DNA from: Aggregatilineales bacterium
Lineage (GTDB): Bacteria > Chloroflexota > Anaerolineae > Aggregatilineales > Phototrophicaceae
NCBI GenBank assembly: GCA_030834905.1
Contig: JAUQWZ010000034.1
Span: 186,001 to 250,000 of the forward strand
Reading direction: 5' to 3'
DNA length: 64,000 nt
Every line of letters starts with the position of its first letter. The first letter of the stretch is position 1. The translations under genes were made by a program, and so were the position numbers. The notes below the pieces were generated by a model. That model worked only from the letters and a program-made list of their open reading frames with translations. It was not told the DNA's origin and did no database searches. Of this stretch, positions 51,002-63,598 are shown in pieces.

Positions 51002-51584
51002 TCAGCACCTCCGTCTTCGGCTTGCGCTCCCAGAAGGGACGCACATGCTCGATATTCTTGCCGCGCATGGACGCGACCTGTTCAGAGCTGCGAAGCTGTT
51101 CAAGCGCTGCCAGAGTCGCCATCGCGACGTTGTGCAGGTTGGAGCTGCCCTGGCTCTTGGTGAGGATATCACGCACGCCAGCCGCTTCAAGCACCGCGCG
51201 CACGCCACCACCGGCGATAACGCCGGTACCGGGCGTTGCCGGCTTCAACAGCACTTTCGCGCCGCCATAACGTGCCACCACCGGGTGAGGAATGGTCGTG
51301 CCGGCAAGGTGAACCGTCGTCATCTGGCGGCGGGCGCGTTCCGTTCCCTTGCGAATGCTGTCCGGAACGCCGCGTGCCTTGCCGATGCCGACGCCGACGC
51401 GCCCCGAGCCATCTCCTACCACCACGACGGTGCGGAAGGCGAAGCGGCGACCACCTTTGATCACCTTGGCGACGCGCTTGATGTCGATTACACGCTCATC
51501 AAGTTCTTCACGCTCCTCGCGTGGCTCACGTGACTCGCGCGGCTCACGGGGTTCGCGATTATCGCGTTGTTGTCTGTTCTTCAT
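50994..51584 (-). CDS. rpsE: 30S ribosomal protein S5 with low-complexity N-terminus
   Basis: 196 residues. Core: [37 protein letters not shown] and [20 protein letters not shown]. The N-terminal 30 residues are extra: [19 protein letters not shown], a run of Arg/Glu/Pro. S5 helps translational fidelity and mRNA unwinding; the tail would face solvent. Overlaps rpmD by eight bases. Confidence 0.97.
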   Translation of the reverse strand: MKNRQQRDNREPREPRESREPREEREELDERVIDIKRVAKVIKGGRRFAFRTVVVVGDGSGRVGVGIGKARGVPDSIRKGTERARRQMTTVHLAGTTIPHPVVARYGGAKVLLKPATPGTGVIAGGGVRAVLEAAGVRDILTKSQGSSNLHNVAMATLAALEQLRSSEQVASMRGKNIEHVRPFWERKPKTEVLSD

Positions 51585-51598
51585 CAGTCATCCTTCGC

Positions 51599-51970
51599 CT
51601 AGAATTCCAGACCGCCTTCGCGGGCGCCATCTGCCAGCGCGGCGACACGGCCATGATACTGGTAACCACCTCGGTCAAACACGACTTTGCTGATGCCCGC
51701 TTCTTTCGCGCGCTGCGCCAGCACCTGCCCGACGACCTTGGCGGCTTCTGCCTTGTTCTTGCCTTCAAGCTGATCGGCGACATCTTTGTCCAGGGTCGAT
51801 GCTGACACGAGTGTGTTCCCGTTGGCATCATCAATGACCTGAGCATACATGTTCAACAGGCTGCGGAACACGTTAAGGCGTGGACGTTCGGGCGTGCCAA
51901 CCACCTTAGCGCGCACACGGCTATGCCGCGCAATACGAGATTGACGTTTCTTGATAGTCTGCTTTGACAT
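51599..51970 (-). CDS. rplR: 50S ribosomal protein L18
   Basis: 123 residues, standard. [13 protein letters not shown] start ([20 protein letters not shown]), [15 protein letters not shown] and the C-terminal [20 protein letters not shown] identify L18, which binds 5S rRNA. Between rplF and rpsE, as in other spc clusters. Confidence 0.97.
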   Translation of the reverse strand: MSKQTIKKRQSRIARHSRVRAKVVGTPERPRLNVFRSLLNMYAQVIDDANGNTLVSASTLDKDVADQLEGKNKAEAAKVVGQVLAQRAKEAGISKVVFDRGGYQYHGRVAALADGAREGGLEF

Positions 51971-51978
51971 ACCCTACC

Positions 51979-52521
51979 TCACTTACCCGTCTTACCCGCT
52001 TTGCGGCGGATCACTTCGTCGGAGTAGCGCACACCCTTGCCCAGATAGGGTTCTGGCGGACGCAGCTTGCGAACATTTGCCGCGACCTGCCCGACGACCT
52101 GTTTGTCAATGCCGCGCACGCGCACCGTGGTTGGGTTACGCCCTTCCACTTCAAAAGTGATATTTTCCGGCGGGGTCACCACAACTTCGTGGGAGAACCC
52201 TAACCGCATCACCAGATCAGTGCCGCGAATCTCGCCGCTGTAGCCAACGCCATCGACAATCAGACTCTTGAGGAAGCCGTCGGAAACGCCTGTCACCAGA
52301 TTTGCGACCAACGCACGGGTCAGCCCGTGCAGCGCGCGATGCTGGCGTGCATCGCTCGGACGGGTCACCAGCAGGTTCCCATCCTCCTGCGTCACCGTAA
52401 TTTCCGGGTGAACGCTCATTTTTAACTCGCCCTTAGGTCCCTTCACAGTGAGATCCTGACCTGCGATCTCCACCGTGACTTTTGCTGGAATGGGAACGGG
52501 CTTCTTACCGATACGTGACAT
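51979..52521 (-). CDS. rplF: 50S ribosomal protein L6
   Basis: 180 residues. MSRIGKKPVPIPAKVTVEIA, HGLTRALVANLVTGVSDGF and the C-terminal RKLRPPEPYLGKGVRYSDEV plus KAGKTGK are diagnostic. Two repeated beta domains bind 23S rRNA near the sarcin-ricin loop. Standard position after rpsH. Confidence 0.98.
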   Translation of the reverse strand: MSRIGKKPVPIPAKVTVEIAGQDLTVKGPKGELKMSVHPEITVTQEDGNLLVTRPSDARQHRALHGLTRALVANLVTGVSDGFLKSLIVDGVGYSGEIRGTDLVMRLGFSHEVVVTPPENITFEVEGRNPTTVRVRGIDKQVVGQVAANVRKLRPPEPYLGKGVRYSDEVIRRKAGKTGK

Positions 52522-52536
52522 GTCCGTTTCCCCTTA

Positions 52537-52941
52537 TCACCACACGTAACACAGCACTTCGCCGCCCACACGCTCGCGGCGCGCCTGCTGCGCTGTCATC
52601 ACACCTTTGGGAGTGGTAACAATCGCAATACCGATACCACTCATTACACGTGGTAAGTCGGTACGACCCCGATAAACACGGCGTCCGGGCTTGCTGATGC
52701 GCTGGATGTTCGTGATCACTGGCTGGCGATTGCGACGCGAGCCGTGATACTTCAGCGTGAGTGTAATCAACGGATAGGGTGTCTGCTCACCAAGGACAAA
52801 ATCCTCGATGTAGCCCTCTTCCTTCAGAATACGGGCGATTTCCACCTTCAGTTTCGAGGAAGGAATATCGACTGTAGCGTTTCCTGCCAATAGCGCATTA
52901 CGGACGCGCGTCAGCATGTCTGCGATTGGATCGCTCATCAT
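52537..52941 (-). CDS. rpsH: 30S ribosomal protein S8
   Basis: 134 residues from the ATG at 52941 (AAAGAGG upstream); an open frame extends further but without similarity. [19 protein letters not shown] and [29 protein letters not shown] identify S8, a primary binder of the 16S central domain that in many bacteria also represses this operon by binding its mRNA near rplE. Confidence 0.97.
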   Translation of the reverse strand: MMSDPIADMLTRVRNALLAGNATVDIPSSKLKVEIARILKEEGYIEDFVLGEQTPYPLITLTLKYHGSRRNRQPVITNIQRISKPGRRVYRGRTDLPRVMSGIGIAIVTTPKGVMTAQQARRERVGGEVLCYVW

Positions 52942-52960
52942 GATGCTTCGTGCCTCTTTC

Positions 52961-53167
52961 CTACCAGCTCGACTTGACGACGCCGGGAATTTGCCCTCGC
53001 AATGCCAGTTCACGGAAGTGAATACGGCAAAGAGCGAAGCGGCGGATATACCCACGCGGGCGACCACAAGTTTTACCTGAATTCGGATCAACAAACTGGC
53101 AGCGATTGCGTACCCGCACTTTGTATTTCCGGCGTGTTTCACGAGCTGTCATTGATTTCTTTGCCAT
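52961..53167 (-). CDS. rpsZ: 30S ribosomal protein S14, zinc type with unusual ligand spacing
   Basis: 68 residues. [20 protein letters not shown] and [22 protein letters not shown] identify the short zinc form. The usual pattern is C-x2-C-x12-C-x2-C. Here it is Cys23-x10-Cys34-x12-Cys47-x2-His50, with an inserted FVDPNSGKT loop and His as the last ligand. Zinc binding by three Cys and one His is plausible. It binds the 16S 3' major domain. Between rplE and rpsH, as usual. Confidence 0.95.
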   Translation of the reverse strand: MAKKSMTARETRRKYKVRVRNRCQFVDPNSGKTCGRPRGYIRRFALCRIHFRELALRGQIPGVVKSSW

Positions 53168-53176
53168 ATCCCACCT

Positions 53177-53722
53177 TTAGCTTTCTTTGAAGGGCATCCC
53201 AAGCAACCGGAGCAGGCGACGTCCTTCTTCATCGTTCCTGGCAGTCGTGACAATGGTGATTTCCATGCCACGCACCTTGTCGATCTTGTCGTACTGAATT
53301 TCCGGGAACGCCAACTGCTCGCGCAGACCAATCGTGTAGTTGCCACGACCGTCAAACGTATCGGGTGACACGCCTCGGAAGTCACGAATACGCGGCAGCG
53401 CCAGGTTCACCAGACGATCCAGCATCGACCACATGCGCTCGCCGCGCAGCGTCACCTTGGCGCCAATCGGACGACCTTCACGCAGCTTGAAGGCGGCAAT
53501 ACTTTTCTTCGCCTTCGTAATCACTGGCTGCTGCCCGGTAATGGCGCGCAGGTCGGTCACCGCGCCGTCCAGAGATTTCGGGTTGTCGATGGCTTCGCCG
53601 ACGCCAATGTTCACGACGACCTTCTGGATGCGAGGAACCTGCATCACGTTGTCGTAACCAAATTCTTCCATGAGTGCCGGAACAATTTGGTCTTTGTATC
53701 GTTCTCGAATACTGTTCGCCAT
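53177..53722 (-). CDS. rplE: 50S ribosomal protein L5
   Basis: 181 residues, standard. [40 protein letters not shown] and [20 protein letters not shown] are the L5 signatures. It binds 5S rRNA and contacts tRNA in the P site from the central protuberance. Four bases after rplX. Confidence 0.98.
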   Translation of the reverse strand: MANSIRERYKDQIVPALMEEFGYDNVMQVPRIQKVVVNIGVGEAIDNPKSLDGAVTDLRAITGQQPVITKAKKSIAAFKLREGRPIGAKVTLRGERMWSMLDRLVNLALPRIRDFRGVSPDTFDGRGNYTIGLREQLAFPEIQYDKIDKVRGMEITIVTTARNDEEGRRLLRLLGMPFKES

Positions 53723-53725
53723 GGC

Positions 53726-54046
53726 TTAGTCCAAGTCTGCATCGCACTTCTTGCAGAAGCGCGTCTTGCCATCTTCGCGCAGCCGGAACCCGACGCGCGT
53801 CTTCTTTCCACATGAAGGGCAGATCACCTGTACGTTAGACAGATTGATCGGTCCCTCAAACTCAACGATCTGTGCCGGAACCTGTCGGTTCCCCGCCTGG
53901 CGTGCTTTCCGGTGGCGCTTGAGGATGTTGACCCCATGCACCACGACACGCTCTTTCTTTGGATTGACCGCGACCACTTCACCGCGCTCGCCGAGGTCTT
54001 TTCCAGCAATCACCTCTACGGTATCGCCCTTTTTGATCCGCTGCAT
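53726..54046 (-). CDS. rplX: 50S ribosomal protein L24
   Basis: 106 residues. The KOW start KKGDTVEVIAGKDLGERGEV and the C-terminal Cys pairs CPSCGKKTRVGFR and FCKKCDADLD, which may bind zinc as in many bacterial L24 proteins. An assembly initiator at the tunnel exit. In its usual place between rplN and rplE. Confidence 0.97.
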   Translation of the reverse strand: MQRIKKGDTVEVIAGKDLGERGEVVAVNPKKERVVVHGVNILKRHRKARQAGNRQVPAQIVEFEGPINLSNVQVICPSCGKKTRVGFRLREDGKTRFCKKCDADLD

Positions 54047-54063
54047 CTTGCTTACTCCACTCG

Positions 54064-54435
54064 TTATAGCGTTTCCGGGGCGAGCGACACGATCTTCAGG
54101 AAACCCCGGTCGCGCAGCTCGCGCGCCACGGGTCCAAAGACACGGGTGCCGCGCGGGTTTTGCAGGTCGTCGCTCAGAATTACGGCTGCGTTATCGTCAA
54201 AGCGGATATACGAGCCATCATCACGACGGTATTCCTTCGCCACACGCACAATCACCGCCTTGACCACATCACTTTTCTTGACAGTCCCCTGCGGCTGTGC
54301 CGATTTGACCGTCGCGATGACGATATCGCCAATGCTGCCATACCGCCGAAACGAACCGCCCATTACCCGGATCACGAGCAGTTCCTGTGCGCCGGTGTTA
54401 TCTGCTACCTTGAGACGCGACTCAGTTTGAATCAT
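54064..54435 (-). CDS. rplN: 50S ribosomal protein L14
   Basis: 123 residues, standard. [40 protein letters not shown] and [19 protein letters not shown] identify L14, which forms an intersubunit bridge. Overlaps the end of rpsQ by 14 bases. Confidence 0.98.
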   Translation of the reverse strand: MIQTESRLKVADNTGAQELLVIRVMGGSFRRYGSIGDIVIATVKSAQPQGTVKKSDVVKAVIVRVAKEYRRDDGSYIRFDDNAAVILSDDLQNPRGTRVFGPVARELRDRGFLKIVSLAPETL

Positions 54436-54751
54436 TGTCCGTCTCCTCGTCGGCGCTGATTTCGACTACCTGTTCATCCGGTAGCGCCACCAACACTTCA
54501 CCACCCGTTGCCTGCAATACTTCTTCAACCACCCAGCGCTTGTGGCGGCTGAGAGGTCTGCTTTCGACCACACGCACGAGCGCGCCAACTTCAACGCTGT
54601 TGCTCTCGTCATGCGCCATGACTTTCTTGGTTGTCTTGACGACCTTTTTATAGATCGGATGCAGCTTGCGCCGCTCGATGGCGACAACCACCGTCTTGTC
54701 CATCTTGTCGCTCACTACGCGACCGACCAGCCGACGACGCGGATTAGTCAT
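54422..54751 (-). CDS. rpsQ: 30S ribosomal protein S17 with acidic C-terminal tail
   Basis: 109 residues, about 25 more than usual. The OB-fold core has [30 protein letters not shown] and [15 protein letters not shown]. The tail [15 protein letters not shown] is acidic and likely disordered. It overlaps both neighbours (rpmC by eight bases, rplN by fourteen). Confidence 0.96.
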   Translation of the reverse strand: MTNPRRRLVGRVVSDKMDKTVVVAIERRKLHPIYKKVVKTTKKVMAHDESNSVEVGALVRVVESRPLSRHKRWVVEEVLQATGGEVLVALPDEQVVEISADEETDNDSN

Positions 54752-54959
54752 TCTTGCCTTCCTTCTGGCTCTCGAGCTGGCGCTCGCGAATGATCGTGAG
54801 CACGCGCGCTACATCGCGTTTGTGGCGGCGGATGGAATTGAGATCCTCCAACTGCCCAAACGCCTTCTGAAAGCGCAGGTTGAACAGCGCCTCTTTCAAG
54901 TCTTCCAACTGATCGAGCAGCTTCTCATCACTCAGATTGCGAATTTCTTTAATGTCCAT
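54744..54959 (-). CDS. rpmC: 50S ribosomal protein L29
   Basis: 71 residues forming two helices: [20 protein letters not shown] and [20 protein letters not shown], then [18 protein letters not shown]. Located at the tunnel exit, where it helps recruit nascent-chain factors. Shares one base with rplP (TGATG). Confidence 0.96.
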   Translation of the reverse strand: MDIKEIRNLSDEKLLDQLEDLKEALFNLRFQKAFGQLEDLNSIRRHKRDVARVLTIIRERQLESQKEGKND

Positions 54960-55393
54960 CAGGCAAGCTCCTGCCCCGAAATCGGGTCAATGCGCTTGAC
55001 GAACTTGGTCTTGATAGGCAGCTTGTGTGCCGCAAGACGAAGCGCCTCGCGCGCTTCTTCTTCAGGGATGCCGCCCATTTCAAAGAGCACACGCCCTGGC
55101 TTGATCACTGCTACCCAGTATTCCACCGGACCTTTACCCTTACCCATGCGGGTTTCCGCCGCACGTTTGGTAAACGGCTTGTCCGGAAACACACGAATCC
55201 ACACCTTACCACGGCGCTTGATGTAACGAACCATCGTGCGGCGCGCCGCTTCGATCTGGCGGCTGGTCAGCCAGATTGGCTCCAGCGCCTGCAGTCCGAA
55301 TTCGCCAAAGGCAACGCTTGAGCCGCGATAGGCTTTACCCCTCATGCGACCGCGCTGCTGCTTGCGGTACTTTACTCGCTTCGGCATTAACAT
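54959..55393 (-). CDS. rplP: 50S ribosomal protein L16
   Basis: 144 residues. [40 protein letters not shown] and [20 protein letters not shown] are diagnostic. Contacts A-site tRNA and organises the peptidyl-transferase region. The ATG at 55393 has GAGGAG upstream; the Met two codons later is the alternative. Confidence 0.98.
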   Translation of the reverse strand: MLMPKRVKYRKQQRGRMRGKAYRGSSVAFGEFGLQALEPIWLTSRQIEAARRTMVRYIKRRGKVWIRVFPDKPFTKRAAETRMGKGKGPVEYWVAVIKPGRVLFEMGGIPEEEAREALRLAAHKLPIKTKFVKRIDPISGQELA

Positions 55394-55425
55394 GTTTGAC
55401 TACTCCTCAACCGACGCCGGCGGCT

Positions 55426-56109
55426 TTACGGGCTAACGTAAACTTCTTTGTTCGGCTCACCGGCTGGCTTCTGGCGCTCTTCGCGCAGCACCTCACCCTT
55501 GTAAACCCAGACCTTGACGCCAATGCGCCCGAAGGTCGTCAGCGCCTCGGCGCGGGCAAAATCGATATCCGCGCGCAGCGTGCTGCGCGGCACCCGACCT
55601 TCACTGACCCACTCGCGCCGCGCCATATCGGCACCCGCCAGACGGCCACTGACTTCGATCTTGATGCCTTGCGCGCCCTGGCGCATCGCCTGGCTGACGG
55701 CACGCTTCATAGCGCGGCTGTGCCCAATGCGGCGCACGAGCTGCCCGGCGATGTTCTCGGCGACCAGCAGCGCGTCGGTATCCGGCTTGTCAATTTCGTT
55801 GACCTCGACCTTGACCTTCTTCTCGGTCAGTTCTTCCAAGCCCTGGCGCATCTTCTTCACCGCGTCACCCTTGCGTCCGATCAGGATGCCGGGACGGGCG
55901 GTGTGAATCGTCACCTGGAGCTGGTTGGGATATCGCTCGATCTCGATGCGCGAGACACCCGCTTTTTCGCCTTCCTTCTTGATGAAGCGGCGAATGGCGA
56001 AGTCCTCTTGCAGCAGTTCGGCATAGCGCGCGCCAGTCGCAAACCAGCGTGCATCCCAGTCACGAGTGATCTTCAGTCGGAACCCAATTGGGTGAACTTT
56101 ACGACCCAT
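55426..56109 (-). CDS. rpsC: 30S ribosomal protein S3
   Basis: 227 residues. The KH domain around [37 protein letters not shown] near the start and [20 protein letters not shown] in the C-terminal half. S3 lines the mRNA entry channel. Two bases after rplV. The C-terminus is short and lacks the long tails of some phyla. Confidence 0.98.
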   Translation of the reverse strand: MGRKVHPIGFRLKITRDWDARWFATGARYAELLQEDFAIRRFIKKEGEKAGVSRIEIERYPNQLQVTIHTARPGILIGRKGDAVKKMRQGLEELTEKKVKVEVNEIDKPDTDALLVAENIAGQLVRRIGHSRAMKRAVSQAMRQGAQGIKIEVSGRLAGADMARREWVSEGRVPRSTLRADIDFARAEALTTFGRIGVKVWVYKGEVLREERQKPAGEPNKEVYVSP

Positions 56110-56111
56110 GC

Positions 56112-56456
56112 TTATTCTTCCCCTTTATTGTCCGACAGGATCACCGTGAGGTGCGATGTACGGCGCAGCCGCGGCTTATAGCGACCACGAGCACCGGCTT
56201 TCACGCGCTTCAGCATTGGACCACCGTCTGCAAAAATGGTCTTTAAGACCAGGTCTTCGCGGGACAGGTCATAATTGTTGACCGCGTTAGCAATCGCAGA
56301 TGACACGGTCTTATGGATGAACCGGGCGCCCTTGTGTGGCATGAACCTGAGCACAACCAGCGCCTGATCAGCAGGCAGCCCACGCACCTTATCGCATACC
56401 AGACGGAGCTTCTGCGGACTGATGGACACGTATTTCGAGCTTGCACGCACTTCCAT
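56112..56456 (-). CDS. rplV: 50S ribosomal protein L22
   Basis: 114 residues. [20 protein letters not shown], the tunnel-loop region [20 protein letters not shown] and the end [17 protein letters not shown]. The hairpin loop narrows the exit tunnel and is where macrolide-resistance changes arise. In standard rpsS-rplV-rpsC order. Confidence 0.98.
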   Translation of the reverse strand: MEVRASSKYVSISPQKLRLVCDKVRGLPADQALVVLRFMPHKGARFIHKTVSSAIANAVNNYDLSREDLVLKTIFADGGPMLKRVKAGARGRYKPRLRRTSHLTVILSDNKGEE

Positions 56457-56467
56457 GTTCCGTGCTC

Positions 56468-56740
56468 CTACCTCTTCTTCTTCTCGACCAGGTGACCACG
56501 ATAGGTTCGCGTCGGAGCAAATTCGCCCAACTTGTGCCCTACCATGTTTTCCGTGACGTAGATCGGCACATGCCGACGACCGTCATGCACAGCAATCGTA
56601 TGTCCCACCATCTGCGGGAAGATCGTGCTGGCGCGGCTCCACGTACGAATGACCACCTTTTTGTTATCGGCGTTGAGCTTCTCAACTTTCTTGAGCAGCT
56701 TTGGGCTGATAAAAGGGCCCTTCTTCAACGAACGCGACAT
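56468..56740 (-). CDS. rpsS: 30S ribosomal protein S19
   Basis: 90 residues. [40 protein letters not shown] and [20 protein letters not shown] are the full S19 pattern. Sits in the head of the small subunit next to S13. 11 bases before rplV. Confidence 0.98.
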   Translation of the reverse strand: MSRSLKKGPFISPKLLKKVEKLNADNKKVVIRTWSRASTIFPQMVGHTIAVHDGRRHVPIYVTENMVGHKLGEFAPTRTYRGHLVEKKKR

Positions 56741-56757
56741 ATCTTTTTTACCTCACC

Positions 56758-57597
56758 CTAATTACGGCGACCCGCAGAACGACGGCGGACGATGAACTGT
56801 GCGGTACGCTTGTTCCGGCGAGTCCGCTTGCCCAACGCCGGCTTGCCCCACGGGGTCTTTGGACCCGGCATACCGATACCCGAACGTCCCTCACCACCAC
56901 CATGGGGGTGGGAAGCAGGGTCCATGGCGATACCACGCACTGTCGGTCGCCATCCGCGCCAGCGGTTGCGTCCGGCTTTGCCGAGCTTGATGTTGCCATG
57001 ATCGGTGTTGCCGACCTGCCCAATCGTCGCCATGCAGCGCTCATGGATCAGGCGAACCTCGCCGCTTGGCAGGCGAATTTGGGCGTACACGCCTTCCTTC
57101 GCCAGAAGCTGCGCCGAAACGCCCGCCGAACGCGCCATCTGACCGCCATCTCCCGGCAGCAGTTCGATGTTGTGAATCTGCGTGCCAACCGGAATGTCGC
57201 GGATATAGAGCGCGTTACCTGGGCGAAGCTCAGCGTTTTCGCCATTGGCAATACGGTCACCGACCTTCACTCCCAATGGCGCGATGATGTAGCGCTTCTC
57301 GCCATCGGTGTACTGCAACAGGGCAATGCGCGCCGAGCGGTTAGGGTCGTACTCAATCGCAACCACTTCAGCAGCGCAGTCGAACTTGTTGCGCTTGAAG
57401 TCGATGATGCGATACCGACGCTTGTGCCCGCCGCCGCGATGCCGCACGGTGATCCGTCCGGTATTATTGCGACCACCCTTCTTGCGAAGGGCTACGGTCA
57501 GCGACCGTTCCGGCTTGGACTTCGTGATCTCTTCAAAGGTGTGCCCTGTCATTCCTCGACGACCCGCCGAGGTGGGCTTATAGACTTTTACCGGCAT
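56758..57597 (-). CDS. rplB: 50S ribosomal protein L2
   Basis: 279 residues, standard. [40 protein letters not shown] and the essential-His loop [20 protein letters not shown]. Needed for subunit association and peptidyl transfer. 17 bases before rpsS. Confidence 0.99.
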   Translation of the reverse strand: MPVKVYKPTSAGRRGMTGHTFEEITKSKPERSLTVALRKKGGRNNTGRITVRHRGGGHKRRYRIIDFKRNKFDCAAEVVAIEYDPNRSARIALLQYTDGEKRYIIAPLGVKVGDRIANGENAELRPGNALYIRDIPVGTQIHNIELLPGDGGQMARSAGVSAQLLAKEGVYAQIRLPSGEVRLIHERCMATIGQVGNTDHGNIKLGKAGRNRWRGWRPTVRGIAMDPASHPHGGGEGRSGIGMPGPKTPWGKPALGKRTRRNKRTAQFIVRRRSAGRRN

Positions 57598-57612
57598 TCG
57601 CTTTTCGCCCCG

Positions 57613-57909
57613 TTACACGTTGAACAACTCAATCGTTTCGCCCGGTTCGAGCGTGACGATTGCTTTCTTCCATTCTTTAGAGCGCATATAAGTCTTGCGC
57701 CCACGCTGACCCCGCTTCGCGGGCATGACAATGGTGTTGACCTTCACTACCTTCTTGTCGAAGATCGTCTCCACCGCTAGTTTGATCTGCTGCTTGTTCG
57801 CGTTTGGCGCGACTTCGAACACATACTTGTTGTGTTCTTCAGACAGCATACTGGACTTCTCCGTCACAACCGGACGAAGGATGATGTCGTAGAGGTGCAG
57901 TTCAGCCAT
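57613..57909 (-). CDS. rplW: 50S ribosomal protein L23
   Basis: 98 residues from ATG 57909, with GGAGAAG upstream. LHLYDIILRPVVTEKSSMLS, VAPNANKQQIKLAVETIFDK and the tip loop MPAKRGQRGRKTYMRSKEWK. Docking site for trigger factor and SRP at the tunnel exit. Starts two bases after the rplD stop. Confidence 0.98.
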   Translation of the reverse strand: MAELHLYDIILRPVVTEKSSMLSEEHNKYVFEVAPNANKQQIKLAVETIFDKKVVKVNTIVMPAKRGQRGRKTYMRSKEWKKAIVTLEPGETIELFNV

Positions 57910-57911
57910 CG

Positions 57912-58541
57912 CTACTTCTCCAGCCCCCAAATCTGCTTGATGATATCCAGCGCCGCAAGCGGCACAATCACACGGTCATACTTCAGCAGATCGCGGATAT
58001 TCAGATAGCGAGCGTTCAGCGTCTTGGCATCTTCCAGGTTGTTCACGCTGCGCTTCACGGTTTCTTCCGTTCCGGTGATGAGCACCAGTTTGGAATTATC
58101 GCCTGCCAGCGCCTCGAGGACACGTTTCGCCTCTTTGGTTTTGGCTTCGCTAATCGTCAATTCCTGAACGAACACAAGCTGCCCATCACGCGCCAGAACC
58201 GTCAAAGCGCTGCGGATCGCGCCGCGCCGCATCTTCTTCGGCATCTCCAGCGTGTAATCGCGCGGTTGGGGTCCCATCGGACGACCACCGCCAACAAACT
58301 GGGTGGCATCGCGGGAGCCGTGACGCGCGTTTCCGGTGTGCTTCTGCCGGTACATCTTCTTGGTGGTACGGTTGACTTCACTCCGGCGCTGCGTCTTGTG
58401 CGTTCCCAGACGCGCATTCGCCATCTGGCGCACGTAAGCCTGGTGCATCAAACCAACATTGACTTTGGCTTCAAAAATATCGGCAGGCAGATCAATCGTT
58501 TCTACCTGCTTGCCGTTGACATCCAACACGGGTACTTGCAT
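57912..58541 (-). CDS. rplD: 50S ribosomal protein L4
   Basis: 209 residues. KTQRRSEVNRTTKKMYRQKH and GNARHGSRDATQFVGGGRPM form the tunnel-lining loop; ARYLNIRDLLKYDRVIVPLA lies near the end. In E. coli L4 also represses this operon by attenuation; no clear counterpart leader was found here. Between rplC and rplW. Confidence 0.98.
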   Translation of the reverse strand: MQVPVLDVNGKQVETIDLPADIFEAKVNVGLMHQAYVRQMANARLGTHKTQRRSEVNRTTKKMYRQKHTGNARHGSRDATQFVGGGRPMGPQPRDYTLEMPKKMRRGAIRSALTVLARDGQLVFVQELTISEAKTKEAKRVLEALAGDNSKLVLITGTEETVKRSVNNLEDAKTLNARYLNIRDLLKYDRVIVPLAALDIIKQIWGLEK

Positions 58542-58560
58542 GGTCTATTCCTCCTCGTGC

Positions 58561-59196
58561 CTAACGCCGACGCACGCGCGCAGGCTTGACGACCACGATA
58601 CCGCCGTTGGCGCCGGGAACAGAACCCCTCACCGCGAGCAGGTTGCGCTCAGCATCAATCACCACGACTTCAAGATTCTGCGCGGTCACACGGTCATTGC
58701 CCATGCGTCCCGCCATCTTCTGTCCCTTGAAGGTGCGTCCTGGGGTCGTCGTCCCACCGACAGAACCGGGGGCACGCTCACGGTCAGACTGACCATGTGT
58801 TTTCGGCTGGCGATTGAAGTTGTGCCGCTTGATCGTACCGGCAAAACCACGCCCTTTGCTCGTGCCAATCACATCCACGCGCTCGCCCTGGGCGAACACA
58901 TCCACTTTTACTTCCGAACCTTCCGCCAAATCCACTTCGCCCTGAACGCGGAATTCGCGCAGATAGCGAAGCGCAGGCAGATTATTGCGTCGGAGATGCC
59001 CAAGCTGTCCCTGCGTCAGACGCTGGGGCTTGGTTTCACCGAAACCTAGCTGGACGGCGGAATAACCATCTTTATCCGCCATACGTACCTGGGTGACATA
59101 GCATGGACCCGCCTGGATGACGGTCACGGGGATTGCGTTCCCGCGCTCGTCAAACACCTGGGTCATGCCGACCTTCTTTCCGATTATGCCCTTCAT
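58561..59196 (-). CDS. rplC: 50S ribosomal protein L3
   Basis: 211 residues from ATG 59196 (GGAGG upstream). [40 protein letters not shown] and [20 protein letters not shown] are the L3 core, and the second of these reaches the peptidyl-transferase centre. An open frame continues upstream without similarity. About 80 bases after rpsJ. Confidence 0.98.
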   Translation of the reverse strand: MKGIIGKKVGMTQVFDERGNAIPVTVIQAGPCYVTQVRMADKDGYSAVQLGFGETKPQRLTQGQLGHLRRNNLPALRYLREFRVQGEVDLAEGSEVKVDVFAQGERVDVIGTSKGRGFAGTIKRHNFNRQPKTHGQSDRERAPGSVGGTTTPGRTFKGQKMAGRMGNDRVTAQNLEVVVIDAERNLLAVRGSVPGANGGIVVVKPARVRRR

Positions 59197-59274
59197 CAAT
59201 TTGCCTCCGAGGGACTGCCCGCATCCCTCCACATGTCCTACGCACAGCGGCGGGCGGCACTGCCCGCATGCACA

Positions 59275-59583
59275 CTAGATCTTGATTTCGATATCCACGC
59301 CTGCTGGCAGGTTCAGGCGCATCAGGGTGTCAATAGTCTTGCTGTCCGGGTCCAGCACGTCGATCAGGCGCTTGTGCGTCCGAATTTCGAAATGCTCCTG
59401 CGAGTCTTTATCGATGTAAGGCGAACGCATCACCGTGAACCGTTCCTTGCGCGTGGGCAGTGGAACTGGACCCACCACGCGGGCACCGGTACGCTCTGCC
59501 GTTTCGACAATCCGCTGGGCAGATTGGTCAAGTACGCGGTGGTCGTAAGCCTTCAAGCGAATACGGATTTTGTTCTTAAACAT
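59275..59583 (-). CDS. rpsJ: 30S ribosomal protein S10
   Basis: 102 residues, standard. [40 protein letters not shown] and [16 protein letters not shown] are diagnostic. S10 also serves as NusE in transcription antitermination. It opens the S10 part of the cluster, after the hairpin-bearing gap from tuf. Confidence 0.98.
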   Translation of the reverse strand: MFKNKIRIRLKAYDHRVLDQSAQRIVETAERTGARVVGPVPLPTRKERFTVMRSPYIDKDSQEHFEIRTHKRLIDVLDPDSKTIDTLMRLNLPAGVDIEIKI

Positions 59584-59624
59584 ATGTGTCCCTTACCGCG
59601 CCCCCGGCGCGCTGCCGGGTTAGA

Positions 59625-59653
59625 GACGCCGGGAGCAAAATACTCCCGGCATC
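59625..59653 (-). promoter_or_regulatory. strong hairpin between tuf and rpsJ
   Basis: GACGCCGGGAG (59625-59635) pairs with CTCCCGGCATC (59643-59653), eleven positions with one A-C mismatch and a seven-base loop. A second short CCCGGC/GCCGGG stem follows towards rpsJ. There is no T-run. It may be a processing or attenuation site that separates tuf from rpsJ expression. Confidence 0.5.
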
Positions 59654-59687
59654 TCCAATACGGTTCTAAGTCTTGGTTTCAGTACGA

Positions 59688-60887
<1,200 letters not shown>

Positions 60888-60979
60888 TACCTTTGTTCCT
60901 CTGCTCCAGCTTTCTGTTTATCCCACTGATTTCATGCGCGGTGGAGATTATTCCCCGCCGCAATCCGGGACCAAATCCC

Positions 60980-63085
<2,106 letters not shown>

Positions 63086-63118
63086 TAGCTCTCTACTGGG
63101 ATGTCCCGGTTATCCTAC

Positions 63119-63586
63119 TTAACGGAAATGGGCGAAAGCGCGGTTCGCCTCTGCCATACGATGGGTGTCGTCTTTCCTCTTGACCGACGCGCCCTGACCG
63201 TTGGCAGCATCCATCAACTCGTTCGCCAGCTTTTCCGACATACTGCGCCCGCCGCGCGAGCGCGCATTCTCAAGCAGCCAGCGCATTGCCAGCGTCACGC
63301 CGCGTTCCTGCGGCACTTCCACCGGCACCTGGTAGGTCGCGCCGCCAACACGCATCGGTTTCACTTCGATGGCGGGCTGCACGTTGCGCATTCCCTGTTC
63401 CAGAACTTCAATCGGGTTACGCTTGGCGCGCTCTTCGATCATAGCCAACGCATCATACATAATGCCCTGGGCGGTACTCTTCTTGCCGCCATACATCATG
63501 CGGTTAATAAGCATGGCAACCCAAAGGTGGTTGTACTTATTGTCCGGCGGTGTAATCCGCTTGGGTGGACTTTTTCTTCTAGGCAT
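63119..63586 (-). CDS. rpsG: 30S ribosomal protein S7
   Basis: 155 residues. LINRMMYGGKKSTAQGIMYD, KPMRVGGATYQVPVEVPQER and RGGRSMSEKLANELMDAANG identify S7, a primary assembly protein for the head and, in E. coli, the repressor of the str operon. Between rpsL and fusA. Confidence 0.98.
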   Translation of the reverse strand: MPRRKSPPKRITPPDNKYNHLWVAMLINRMMYGGKKSTAQGIMYDALAMIEERAKRNPIEVLEQGMRNVQPAIEVKPMRVGGATYQVPVEVPQERGVTLAMRWLLENARSRGGRSMSEKLANELMDAANGQGASVKRKDDTHRMAEANRAFAHFR

Positions 63587-63598
63587 CGATCAAATTCC

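Noticed and set aside
52942..53142. N-terminal extension of rpsH
   Set aside because: It would overlap the rpsZ gene almost entirely, and S8 similarity starts at 52941.
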